From positions 1-57,912 of the forward strand of contig NZ_LDPO01000026.1 of the NCBI RefSeq assembly GCF_001021505.1: 57,912 nt of DNA, given 5' to 3'. Shown one piece after another: positions 50,890 to 57,912 of this stretch. Position numbers and translations under genes: made by a program. Source of the stretch: Mycolicibacter heraklionensis (GTDB lineage Bacteria > Actinomycetota > Actinomycetes > Mycobacteriales > Mycobacteriaceae). The notes beneath the pieces were generated by a model. It had not been told where the DNA came from, searched no databases, and worked only from the letters and a program-made list of their open reading frames with translations. Numbering within the stretch: the first letter of the stretch is position 1; every line of letters begins with the position of its first letter.

Positions 50890-53765
50890 CGCTCTTTGAC
50901 CACCCAGACGGGGTGGACCAGGCCCTGGACGAACCAGCCGAGGGCGGCCACAAGCCCGAGGCCGCGGCGGTCAAACGCCCCTCGCGATGGTCGGTGCGCA
51001 ACTGGCCGGTGCGGTGGAAGGTGCTGGCGATCGCGTTGCTGCCGTTGGCGCTGGCCGGGCTCTTCGGCGGACTGCGGATCTCCAATGCGCTCACCGAGTC
51101 CAACCGGCTGCGGTTGGTCGCCGACCGCGCCGAGATGATCCCGGCGATCACCAATTACATGTCGGCGCTGGGCGACGCGCTGGTGGCTGCATCCTCCGAC
51201 GGTGACGCCGAGGGCGCCCGGAAAAACTTCGAAAACCGCAAGTACGAACTCCAGTCTCGGCTGTCGCACACCGACGTGGCGACCGATGTGCGGTCCGGCG
51301 TGGAGACGCTGATCGAGCGCGGCCAGGGGTTGCTGAGCCTGGTCTCGACCACCGGTGTCGGCCTGCGCGAGGAGGTGACCGGCTACGCGCCGATCCTGCT
51401 GACCGCCGAGGACGCCATCAACGGGTCGGTGCGGTTGGACAGCGAGCGGATCCGCGCCCAGACCGAGGGCCTGAGTCGTGCGGTCGGCGCCCGGGGCCAG
51501 ATGATGATGCAAGAGCTGCTGGTCAATCGCGGTGGCGAGCTTCCCGATCCGGAGCTGCGCAGCTCGATGATGACCTTGGCCGGCACCGAGCCGTCGACGC
51601 TGTTCGGGATGACCGAGGTGCTCGGCGTGGACTCCCCGGACGCCAAGTCGCTGCAACAGCAGCTGGTGACCCGGATGTCGATCATGTCCGACCCGGAACA
51701 GGTGCTGCCCAACAACCCGGTGCTGCGCGACTCGATCCGCACCACCGACCAGATCGCTGCCCGGCTGATCAGCGAGAACACCGGGGCGGTCACCGCGGCG
51801 GTGGAAGACCGGGCCGCGGACCGGCGCGCCGCCGCCCTGCGTGACATCGTGCTGGTGCTGGCCGCGATCACCGCCACGCTGCTGGCGGTGTGGTTGGTGG
51901 CGCGCTCGTTGGTGCGCCCCCTGCGCACCCTGCGCGACAGCGCGTTGCAGGTCGCCCACATCGACCTCGAACAGGAGATCACCCGGTTGCGTGCCGGCGT
52001 ACCCGGGTCAGACCGCGACCCCGACCCGCTGCCGGTTTACACCACCGAGGAGGTCGGGCAGGTCGCCCACGCCGTCGACGAACTGCACGCCCAAGCGCTG
52101 CTGCTCGCCGGTGACGAGGCACGGCTGCGACGCCTGGTCAACGAGATGTTCGAGACGATGTCACGGCGCAACCGGTCCCTGGTGGACCAGCAGTTGGCCC
52201 TCATCGACCGGCTGGAACGCAACGAGGACGACCCGGACCGACTGGAGAGCTTGTTCCGCCTGGACCACCTGGCCGCCCGGATGCGGCGCAACGGCGCGAA
52301 CCTGCTGGTGCTGGCCGGCGCACGGGCGTCGCAGGAGCGGGGCCGGCCGGTTCCACTGGCGACCCTGATCAGCGCGGCCGCCTCGGAGGTGGAGGGCTAC
52401 GAACGGGTGCAGACCGTGCTGGTGCCCGACGCCACCGTGATCGGCGCCGCCGCCGCGGACTGCGTGCACCTGCTCGCGGAGTTGATCGACAACGCGCTGC
52501 GCTATTCGGCGCCGACGGAGCCGGTGCGGGTGGTGGCCGGTTTCGAGAACGACGGCGGGGTGGTGGTCGAGGTCGTCGACGTCGGATTGGGGATGACCGA
52601 CGCCGACCTGCGGATGGCCAACATGCGTCTGGCGGCCGGCGGTGAGTTCAGTCCGGAGAACGCCCGCCACATGGGCCTGTTCGTGATCTCCCGGCTGGCG
52701 GCCCGCCACGAGATCGAGGTTCGGCTGTTCCCGGCGTCGCAGGGATCGCGCGGTATCACCGCCGAGGTGTATCTGCCGCCGCACCTGCTGACCGTCAGGC
52801 CCGTCGAGGAGCCCGCGCCGGTGCCCGCGCCGCCCGTTCAGCCCTACTTCGCTCCCGCCGAGCCGCCGCAGCCCGAACCAGCGCGGTACGAAGCGGAACC
52901 GTACGTGCCCGAACCGTACGGACCCGAGCCCTACCAGTCGGATGAGCCCTACGAGGACGCCGAGTTCGCCGAGCCCGGGCCGGTCATCTCGCTGCTGCCG
53001 CGACGCAGCCCGGGGTCCAGCGGCATCACCGGTGTGCCCTCCCCGCAACCGGTACCACCCGCGCAGGTACCGAGCGCCGGCGACCGAGTACGCCGCGAGC
53101 TGCCGCAACCGTGGTGGGAAACCGAGGAGCAGGGCGCGGGGCAGTCGGGCGCACCGGCTCCGGATCCGCAGCGGGCGCCCGAACCGGCGGCCGAGAAGTT
53201 TGTTCCCGCTGACACGTCGGGGTTTTTCGCGGCGCGTGCCCGAGTCGGCCCCGCGGCCCCCGAGCCCGAGACCGACTCGATCTACCAGCGGATGCTCTCG
53301 GAGTCGGTGGGCAACGACCCCAACGAGCCCGGCCTGCGCGCCGACCTGGACTGGCAGTCGGTGTGGGACCGCGGCTGGTCGGTAGCCGCCGAAGCGGAGA
53401 ATGTGCCGGTGGTCGCCCACACCGAACACGGCCTGCCGGTCCGCGAACCCGGCGCCCGGCTGGTGCCCGGCTCAGCCGCGGCAGAGGCGCCGCCGGCGGA
53501 TGCGGAAGACCCCCAACCCGCCGCGCACCAACCGGGTGACCCAGAACAGCCGGTAACATCCAACGGCGTACCGCCCCAACCCGCCCCCGAGCCACTGGAA
53601 CGGGACCCCGCGGCGATCCGCTCGTCGATCAGCAGTCACTTCGGCGGGGTGCACGCCGCACGATCGCACGTCCGGGAAAACGGCCTGGAGAAGGGCTCAG
53701 AACAAGGCCCGGAAAAGGGCTTAGACAAAGGCTTCGACACCGACCAGGGACAGAACCAGCAATGA
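50886..53765 (+). CDS. Conservon sensor histidine kinase-like protein (CvnA/Rv3365c type)
   Basis: A 959-residue membrane protein. Two transmembrane helices (VLAIALLPLALAGLFGG near residue 47 and IVLVLAAITATLLAVWLV near residue 323) flank a nitrate/nitrite-sensor-like extracytoplasmic domain. HAMP-like and dimerisation helices follow, with SLFRLDHLAARMRRN, then an HATPase domain with ELIDNALRYS and VDVGLGMTDADL. The last 300 residues are a disordered Pro/Glu/Ala-rich tail with EPYVPEPYGPEPYQSDEPYE and a closing EKG/DKG repeat. It is the first gene of a four-gene conservon, with 4-base overlaps on both sides. Confidence 0.9.
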   Translation: MTLFDHPDGVDQALDEPAEGGHKPEAAAVKRPSRWSVRNWPVRWKVLAIALLPLALAGLFGGLRISNALTESNRLRLVADRAEMIPAITNYMSALGDALVAASSDGDAEGARKNFENRKYELQSRLSHTDVATDVRSGVETLIERGQGLLSLVSTTGVGLREEVTGYAPILLTAEDAINGSVRLDSERIRAQTEGLSRAVGARGQMMMQELLVNRGGELPDPELRSSMMTLAGTEPSTLFGMTEVLGVDSPDAKSLQQQLVTRMSIMSDPEQVLPNNPVLRDSIRTTDQIAARLISENTGAVTAAVEDRAADRRAAALRDIVLVLAAITATLLAVWLVARSLVRPLRTLRDSALQVAHIDLEQEITRLRAGVPGSDRDPDPLPVYTTEEVGQVAHAVDELHAQALLLAGDEARLRRLVNEMFETMSRRNRSLVDQQLALIDRLERNEDDPDRLESLFRLDHLAARMRRNGANLLVLAGARASQERGRPVPLATLISAAASEVEGYERVQTVLVPDATVIGAAAADCVHLLAELIDNALRYSAPTEPVRVVAGFENDGGVVVEVVDVGLGMTDADLRMANMRLAAGGEFSPENARHMGLFVISRLAARHEIEVRLFPASQGSRGITAEVYLPPHLLTVRPVEEPAPVPAPPVQPYFAPAEPPQPEPARYEAEPYVPEPYGPEPYQSDEPYEDAEFAEPGPVISLLPRRSPGSSGITGVPSPQPVPPAQVPSAGDRVRRELPQPWWETEEQGAGQSGAPAPDPQRAPEPAAEKFVPADTSGFFAARARVGPAAPEPETDSIYQRMLSESVGNDPNEPGLRADLDWQSVWDRGWSVAAEAENVPVVAHTEHGLPVREPGARLVPGSAAAEAPPADAEDPQPAAHQPGDPEQPVTSNGVPPQPAPEPLERDPAAIRSSISSHFGGVHAARSHVRENGLEKGSEQGPEKGLDKGFDTDQGQNQQ

Positions 53766-54205
53766 CTTTCCCAACCGATCCCACCGCAGCGCGCCGTACC
53801 GCCGAAAACTCGTTGGACTGGCTGGTCTCCAATTTCGCCCGCGAGGTGCCCGGCGTCTCGCATGCGGTGCTGGTGTCGGTCGACGGTCTGACAGTGGCGG
53901 CCAGTGAGCACCTGCCCACGGAGCGGGCCGACCAGTTGGCCGCCGTGGCGTCCGGACTGGCCAGCTTGGCAACCGGGGCGTCGCAGTTGTTCGAAGGCGG
54001 CCGGGTACTGCAGTCGGTGGTGGAGATGGAGCACGGCTACCTGCTGCTGATGCGGGTCGGGGACGGCTCGCACCTGGCGACGCTGGCGAGCACATCCTGC
54101 GATATCGGCCAGATCGGGTACGAGATGGCGGTTCTGGTGGAACGAGTCGGAGCGGTGGTGCAGTCGTCGCGCCGGTCGGCGCCGTCGCAGGGCGGTCACT
54201 CGTGA
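53762..54205 (+). CDS. Roadblock/LC7 domain protein (CvnB/Rv3364c type)
   Basis: About 147 residues forming one roadblock/LC7 domain, for example SLDWLVSNFAREVPGVSHAV, VSVDGLTVAASEHLP and VVEMEHGYLLLMRV. Roadblock proteins regulate small GTPases, here most likely the GTPase encoded two genes downstream. The ATG at 53762 overlaps the sensor gene stop by four bases. It lies 12 bases before the DUF742 gene. Confidence 0.92.
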   Translation: MTFPTDPTAARRTAENSLDWLVSNFAREVPGVSHAVLVSVDGLTVAASEHLPTERADQLAAVASGLASLATGASQLFEGGRVLQSVVEMEHGYLLLMRVGDGSHLATLASTSCDIGQIGYEMAVLVERVGAVVQSSRRSAPSQGGHS

Positions 54206-54216
54206 GGTGCCGGTGA

Positions 54217-54639
54217 ATGGTGATGGACATCCCCGAGAATTGGGCGCGCCCGCGGGCGCCGGAGCTCCCAGATGCCCCAGAGCCCCCGGAAACTGAGGCC
54301 AACCTGGTGCGCCCATACACGCTGACCGCCGGTCGAACCCACACCGACGTGCCGTTGCCGCTGGAGGCCCCGGTGCAGACCCTGCGGATGGCGCCGCCCA
54401 ACCAATGGCCGGTCAACGATCCGCGCGGCCGGATCGTCGAACTGTGTCAGGGAGCGCCGTCGGTCGCCGAGATCTCTGCCCGGCTGAACCTGCCGCTGGG
54501 CGTCGCGCGCGTCCTGGTGGGTGATCTGGTCACGTCGGGATACCTTCGGGTGCGTGCCACCCTGACCGAGGCATCCACCCGCGACGAACGCCGAGACCTG
54601 ATAGGAAGGACCCTTCGTGGCCTACGAGCGCTCGGATAG
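54217..54639 (+). CDS. DUF742 protein (CvnC/Rv3363c type)
   Basis: About 140 residues. The conserved part is LVRPYTLTAGRT in the first half and VELCQGAPSVAEISARLNLPL followed by VLVGDLVTSGYLRV, a winged-helix-like fold. It is probably a DNA- or protein-binding partner of the conservon GTPase. The ATG at 54217 follows GAGGTG and the gene overlaps the GTPase by 23 bases. Confidence 0.9.
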   Translation: MVMDIPENWARPRAPELPDAPEPPETEANLVRPYTLTAGRTHTDVPLPLEAPVQTLRMAPPNQWPVNDPRGRIVELCQGAPSVAEISARLNLPLGVARVLVGDLVTSGYLRVRATLTEASTRDERRDLIGRTLRGLRALG

Positions 54640-55219
54640 GCCCTCGGACAGGTCCGCAGCTCCGCGAGACTCGGCCTCGACGAAGATCGTCATCGCCGGC
54701 GGATTCGGGGTCGGCAAGACCACGTTTGTCGGTACGGTCTCGGAGATCATGCCGTTGCGCACCGAAGCGCTGGTCACCGATGCCTCCGCCGGTGTCGACG
54801 GTCTGGAGGCCACCCCCGACAAGCGGACCACCACGGTGGCGATGGACTTCGGCCGCATCACGCTGGCCGACGACTTGGTGCTGTACCTGTTCGGCACGCC
54901 GGGCCAGCGCCGGTTCTGGTTCATGTGGGACGACCTGGTGCGCGGCGCGATCGGCGCGATCATCCTGGTCGACTGCCGCCGGCTACAGGACAGCTTCGCC
55001 GCGGTGGACTTCTTCGAGCACCGCAATCTGCCGTTCCTGATCGCGGTCAACGAATTCGACGGCGCGCCACGTTATCCGGTCGCCGCGGTCCGCAAGGCCC
55101 TGGCACTGGCCGAACACATCCCGGTGATCACCGTCGACGCGCGTGACCCCCGGTCGGCCCGCGACGCGCTCATCGCGATCAGCGAATACGCGCTGTCCAC
55201 CCTGGCGCCGCAGGCTTGA
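54617..55219 (+). CDS. Small GTPase of the conservon (CvnD/Rv3362c, MfpB type)
   Basis: About 200 residues. The P-loop is GGFGVGKTTFVG near residue 31, the switch regions hold DKRTTTVAMDFGRI and LFGTPGQRRFWFMW, and the base-specificity segment is AVNEFDG in place of the usual NKxD. The orthologue in M. smegmatis, MfpB, acts with the pentapeptide protein MfpA, encoded directly downstream. Translation starts at GTG inside the DUF742 gene, and its stop overlaps the TTG of mfpA. Confidence 0.93.
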   Translation: MAYERSDRPSDRSAAPRDSASTKIVIAGGFGVGKTTFVGTVSEIMPLRTEALVTDASAGVDGLEATPDKRTTTVAMDFGRITLADDLVLYLFGTPGQRRFWFMWDDLVRGAIGAIILVDCRRLQDSFAAVDFFEHRNLPFLIAVNEFDGAPRYPVAAVRKALALAEHIPVITVDARDPRSARDALIAISEYALSTLAPQA

Positions 55220-55785
55220 GCGCCGCGCACGAGTGGACCGGGCGCGAGTTGGCCGGCCACGACTTCCGCGATGCGGACCTGTCGCGGCTGCGCACCGAGC
55301 GGGTGGTGTTCGACGAATGCGACTTCACCGGCGCCGACCTCGGCGAGTCGGTGCACCGGGGATCGGCATTCCGCAATTGTCGCTTCGAGCGGGCCTCGCT
55401 GTGGCATTCCGAGTTCGTCCAGTGCAGCATGCTCGGCTCCCAGTTCGTGCAGTGCCGGATGCGGCCGCTGGTGTTCGACGAGGTGGACTTCACCCTGGCC
55501 GGGCTCGGCGGCAGTGACCTGCGGGCGGTGGACCTGAGCGGCTGTCGGCTGCGAGAAGCCAACCTGGTGGAGGCAGACCTGCGCAAAGCGGTGCTGCGGG
55601 GCGCGGATCTGACCGGCGCCCGGACTATCGGCACCCGGCTGGACGAGGCGGACCTGCGTGGCGCGCGGGTCGACCCCACGCTGTGGACCACCGCGTCGCT
55701 GACCGGCGCGCGGATCGACATCGCCCAGGCGCTGAGTTATGCGGCCGCCCACGGGCTGCGCCTGGACAGCGCGCAGGACTCCTGA
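55216..55785 (+). CDS. mfpA: Pentapeptide repeat protein MfpA (DNA gyrase-binding)
   Basis: A 189-residue pentapeptide repeat protein, the DNA-mimicking beta-helix that binds gyrase and gives low-level quinolone protection. The A(D/N)LXX repeats run through most of the length, for example DADLSRLRTERVVFDECDF and GADLTGARTIGTRLDEADL. It matches M. tuberculosis MfpA over its length. The start is a TTG at 55216, overlapping the GTPase stop by four bases; there is no ATG or GTG nearby. This arrangement makes it translationally coupled to its regulator. Confidence 0.93.
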   Translation: MSAAHEWTGRELAGHDFRDADLSRLRTERVVFDECDFTGADLGESVHRGSAFRNCRFERASLWHSEFVQCSMLGSQFVQCRMRPLVFDEVDFTLAGLGGSDLRAVDLSGCRLREANLVEADLRKAVLRGADLTGARTIGTRLDEADLRGARVDPTLWTTASLTGARIDIAQALSYAAAHGLRLDSAQDS

Positions 55786-55795
55786 ACGCTGCCGG

Positions 55796-57912
55796 CTAGC
55801 GCTTGAGCCGGATCTTCCACCACACCAGCACGGTGTAGAACAACGACAGCAGCGCCAGCATCCCCATGTCCAGCAGATAGATGCCCTTGGTGTGGTCCCA
55901 GATGTGGTCTTTGGGGATCTGCGGCACGTTGACCAGCTTGTTGAAGTCGATCGCGGAGGCGCCCGCGGCGTACCCCCACCGGCCCGGCGTCACCCAGGCC
56001 GCCTGCGCCAGCCCGGCGCGCCCGGTCACCGGGATCATGCCGCCGGCCAGCACCAGCTGCGACATGATCGAGACCACCAGCATCGGCATGATCTGCTCGT
56101 TGGACTGCGCGAACGACGACAAAGCCAGGCCCAGTACCGCGGAGGCCACACAAGTCCCGGCCACGGCGAGGAACAAGTCGAAATTCGCACTGCCGAACAT
56201 CACGGCGCCCTGCGTCGGCCCGCCCTTGCCCAGAATCACGATGACGGTGGCGATCGCCCCCTGCACCGTGGCGAACGCGCAGAACACCGTGACCTTGGCC
56301 AGCAGATAGGCCACGGTCGACAGGCCCACGGCCTGTTCTCGTCTGAAGATCGGGCGTTCGCCGATCAGATCTCGAATAGTCAGCGCGGTGCCCATGAAGA
56401 CCGCGCCGATGATGAGCAGCACCATGATGTACTGCGGCTCGGTCGGCGCATCGGGCCCGGGCATCCCGAGACCACCGTTGCCCTTCACCGTCAGCGACAA
56501 CGCGCCCACGATAAAGGGAAGCACCGCCAGGAAGACCGAATAGCCCCGGTCGGAGACGATCAGCCGGACCTGGCGGCGGGCGATCGTCGACAGCTGTTTG
56601 CGCAGGCTTTCCGCCGGCGGGCTGCCCAAGTCGGCCGGCGGCGTCGACGGGACTGCGGCCGGCGCGCCCTGGTGGCCGCCGTCGCGCTCCAGGAACCGTC
56701 GGTTGGCTTCGTCCGGGTCGGCGCCGACATTGGCGAAGATGTCGGCGTAGTTGTCGGCCCCCATCGCCGAGAAGACCTCTTTGGGCGGGCCGTTGTAGGC
56801 CGTCTTGCCGCCGGGGGCGATCAGCAGGATCTGGTCGCACACGTCGAGGTAGGACACCGAGTGGGTGACCACCAGCACCACGCGGCCGGCGTCGGCCAGC
56901 CCGCGCAGCATCAGCATCACCTGGCGGTCCAGGGCCGGGTCCAGTCCCGAGGTCGGCTCGTCGAGCAACAGCAGCGACGGCCCGGTCAACAGCTCCAGGG
57001 CCACCGAGGCACGTTTGCGCTGGCCACCGGAGAGCTTGTCCACCCGGGTGTCGGCGTGCTTGGTCAGCTCGAGTTCCTCGAGCACCTGTGCGACGGCCTT
57101 GTCCCGGTCGGCTTTGCTGCTGTCCGGCGGCAGTCGCAGTTCGGCGGCGTAACCCAGCGCCTGGTTGACGGTGAGCTGACGGTGCACCACGTCGTCCTGC
57201 GGCACCATCCCGATCCGGCTGCGCAACGAGGCGTACTCGGTGTGGATGTTGTGGCCCTCGAAGGTGACCGAACCCGCGGTCGGCCTGGTGTAGCCGGCGA
57301 TCAGCCGCGACAGCGTCGTCTTGCCGGCACCCGAGCCGCCGATGATCGCGGTCAAGGTGCCCGGCCGGGCCGTCAGCGAGATGTTGTTGAGCAGTCGTTT
57401 GCCGCCCTCGACGTCGAAGCAGACATCGCGGACTTCCAGGCCGCCGGTGCGGGTCGCGGCTTCGGTGCGGCGCAGCAGGGTGCCGCCGGTGAACTCCAGG
57501 TCGACGTTGCCGATCGTGACCAGGTCGCCCTCGGTCAGGATCGCCGAGCCGATCCGAACGCCGTTGACGAACGTGCCGTTGATGCTTCGGCTGTCGCGGA
57601 TCTCGGTGCCCAGCGGCGTGGGAATCAGCATGGCGTGGTGGCGGGAGGCCAGCACGTCGGAGATCACGACGTCGTTGTCGGTGGCACGGCCGATGGTCAA
57701 GGCCCCGGCCGGAGCGTCCGGCGCGGAGCTGGAGGCCGGCCGCAGGATGTCGATCATGCGGGTGGCGATGTTGCCGACCTCCGGCGGCGTCGCCGACACC
57801 GGCGCCATCCGGGTGGCCGGTTGATGCGGGGGGAACACCTCCGCGGGCGCGAGCGGTTGGGGGGGAGATTGGTAGCCGGGGCGCAGTGCGGCATCCGGGG
57901 CCGGGCCGGGGG
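55796..57912 (-). CDS. FHA-domain ABC transporter (Rv1747-like), 5' end beyond window
   Basis: The frame stays open to the right edge of the window, so the N-terminus is missing. The visible part begins with a Pro-rich linker (PGYQSPPQPLAPAEV), then one FHA domain with GRATDNDVVISDVLASRHH and SINGTFVNG. The ABC domain has Walker A IIGGSGAGKTTLS, signature LSGGQRKRAS and Walker B LLLLDEPTSGLD. An ABC-2 membrane domain with about six helices follows. In Rv1747 of M. tuberculosis two FHA domains precede the ABC domain and the linker is phosphorylated by PknF; the missing part probably holds the first FHA domain. Rv1747 lies elsewhere in M. tuberculosis. Confidence 0.92.
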   Translation of the reverse strand, partial: PGPAPDAALRPGYQSPPQPLAPAEVFPPHQPATRMAPVSATPPEVGNIATRMIDILRPASSSAPDAPAGALTIGRATDNDVVISDVLASRHHAMLIPTPLGTEIRDSRSINGTFVNGVRIGSAILTEGDLVTIGNVDLEFTGGTLLRRTEAATRTGGLEVRDVCFDVEGGKRLLNNISLTARPGTLTAIIGGSGAGKTTLSRLIAGYTRPTAGSVTFEGHNIHTEYASLRSRIGMVPQDDVVHRQLTVNQALGYAAELRLPPDSSKADRDKAVAQVLEELELTKHADTRVDKLSGGQRKRASVALELLTGPSLLLLDEPTSGLDPALDRQVMLMLRGLADAGRVVLVVTHSVSYLDVCDQILLIAPGGKTAYNGPPKEVFSAMGADNYADIFANVGADPDEANRRFLERDGGHQGAPAAVPSTPPADLGSPPAESLRKQLSTIARRQVRLIVSDRGYSVFLAVLPFIVGALSLTVKGNGGLGMPGPDAPTEPQYIMVLLIIGAVFMGTALTIRDLIGERPIFRREQAVGLSTVAYLLAKVTVFCAFATVQGAIATVIVILGKGGPTQGAVMFGSANFDLFLAVAGTCVASAVLGLALSSFAQSNEQIMPMLVVSIMSQLVLAGGMIPVTGRAGLAQAAWVTPGRWGYAAGASAIDFNKLVNVPQIPKDHIWDHTKGIYLLDMGMLALLSLFYTVLVWWKIRLKR

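Overview
The window reads as a chromosomal segment of a high-GC mycobacterium, most likely a non-tuberculous species. The evidence is a PGRS-type glycine-rich repeat protein, PE-PPE-type hydrolases, an MmpS/MmpL pair, WhiB3, the His-tailed GroEL1, the ImuA'/ImuB/DnaE2 mutasome, MfpA and an ESX/WXG-rich style of genome context. Gene order largely follows, in inverted orientation, the M. tuberculosis interval from alr (Rv3423c) down to mfpA (Rv3361c), as I remember it, with several losses (sigD-rsdA, idsA1-phyA, cmaA1 and others) and insertions. I see no tRNA, rRNA, CRISPR array, insertion sequence or phage genes.

Layout. 0.2-5.0 kb: a tightly overlapping plus-strand operon with alr, an alpha/beta hydrolase, tsaE, a fused tsaB-rimI gene and tsaD (cell wall D-alanine plus tRNA t6A synthesis). 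5.0-8.0 kb: a secreted C39-like protein facing a CIRCE-controlled groES-groEL1 pair closed by a strong terminator. 8.0-17.3 kb: an accessory region inserted between groEL1 and whiB3. It holds a secreted PGRS protein without a PE domain, a HabA-like membrane protein, an HXXEE protein, a di-iron protein, a GlsB-like protein with a small lipoprotein, two tandem secreted PE-PPE-type hydrolases and a DUF732 protein. 17.3-32.2 kb: whiB3, a TPR-like protein, a DUF5319 protein, guaB2, guaB3, choD, the Rv3406/Rv3405c-type dioxygenase and TetR pair, a GH65 and beta-phosphoglucomutase pair, guaA, a PhyH-like dioxygenase, and a TetR/MpaB pair.

32.3-49.2 kb: the SOS mutasome genes imuA' and imuB, then a minus-strand lpqD, TMEM175-like, acrA1, iunH operon, htdY, otsB2, a tandem universal stress protein, mmpS-mmpL and dnaE2. 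Both imuA' and dnaE2 have a 15/16 match to the mycobacterial LexA box. 49.2-57.9 kb: a nitroreductase, a tRNA methyltransferase, a four-gene conservon (sensor kinase, roadblock, DUF742, GTPase) coupled to mfpA, and an FHA-ABC transporter gene that runs off the right edge.

Purine synthesis (guaB2, guaB3, guaA), induced mutagenesis (imuA', imuB, dnaE2), trehalose and alpha-glucoside metabolism (GH65, bPGM, otsB2) and GTPase/pentapeptide signalling are the coherent functional threads. The least expected items are the tsaB-rimI fusion, the PGRS protein that carries a signal peptide instead of a PE domain, a 57-bp in-frame insertion with 11-bp direct repeats in iunH, a hexanucleotide repeat that supplies the otsB2 stop codon, twin palindromic operators of which one covers a TetR start codon, a near-perfect 42-nt hairpin, and a 20-residue leader ORF coupled to the sensor kinase. 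Homology statements rest on recognition from memory; no database search was run.
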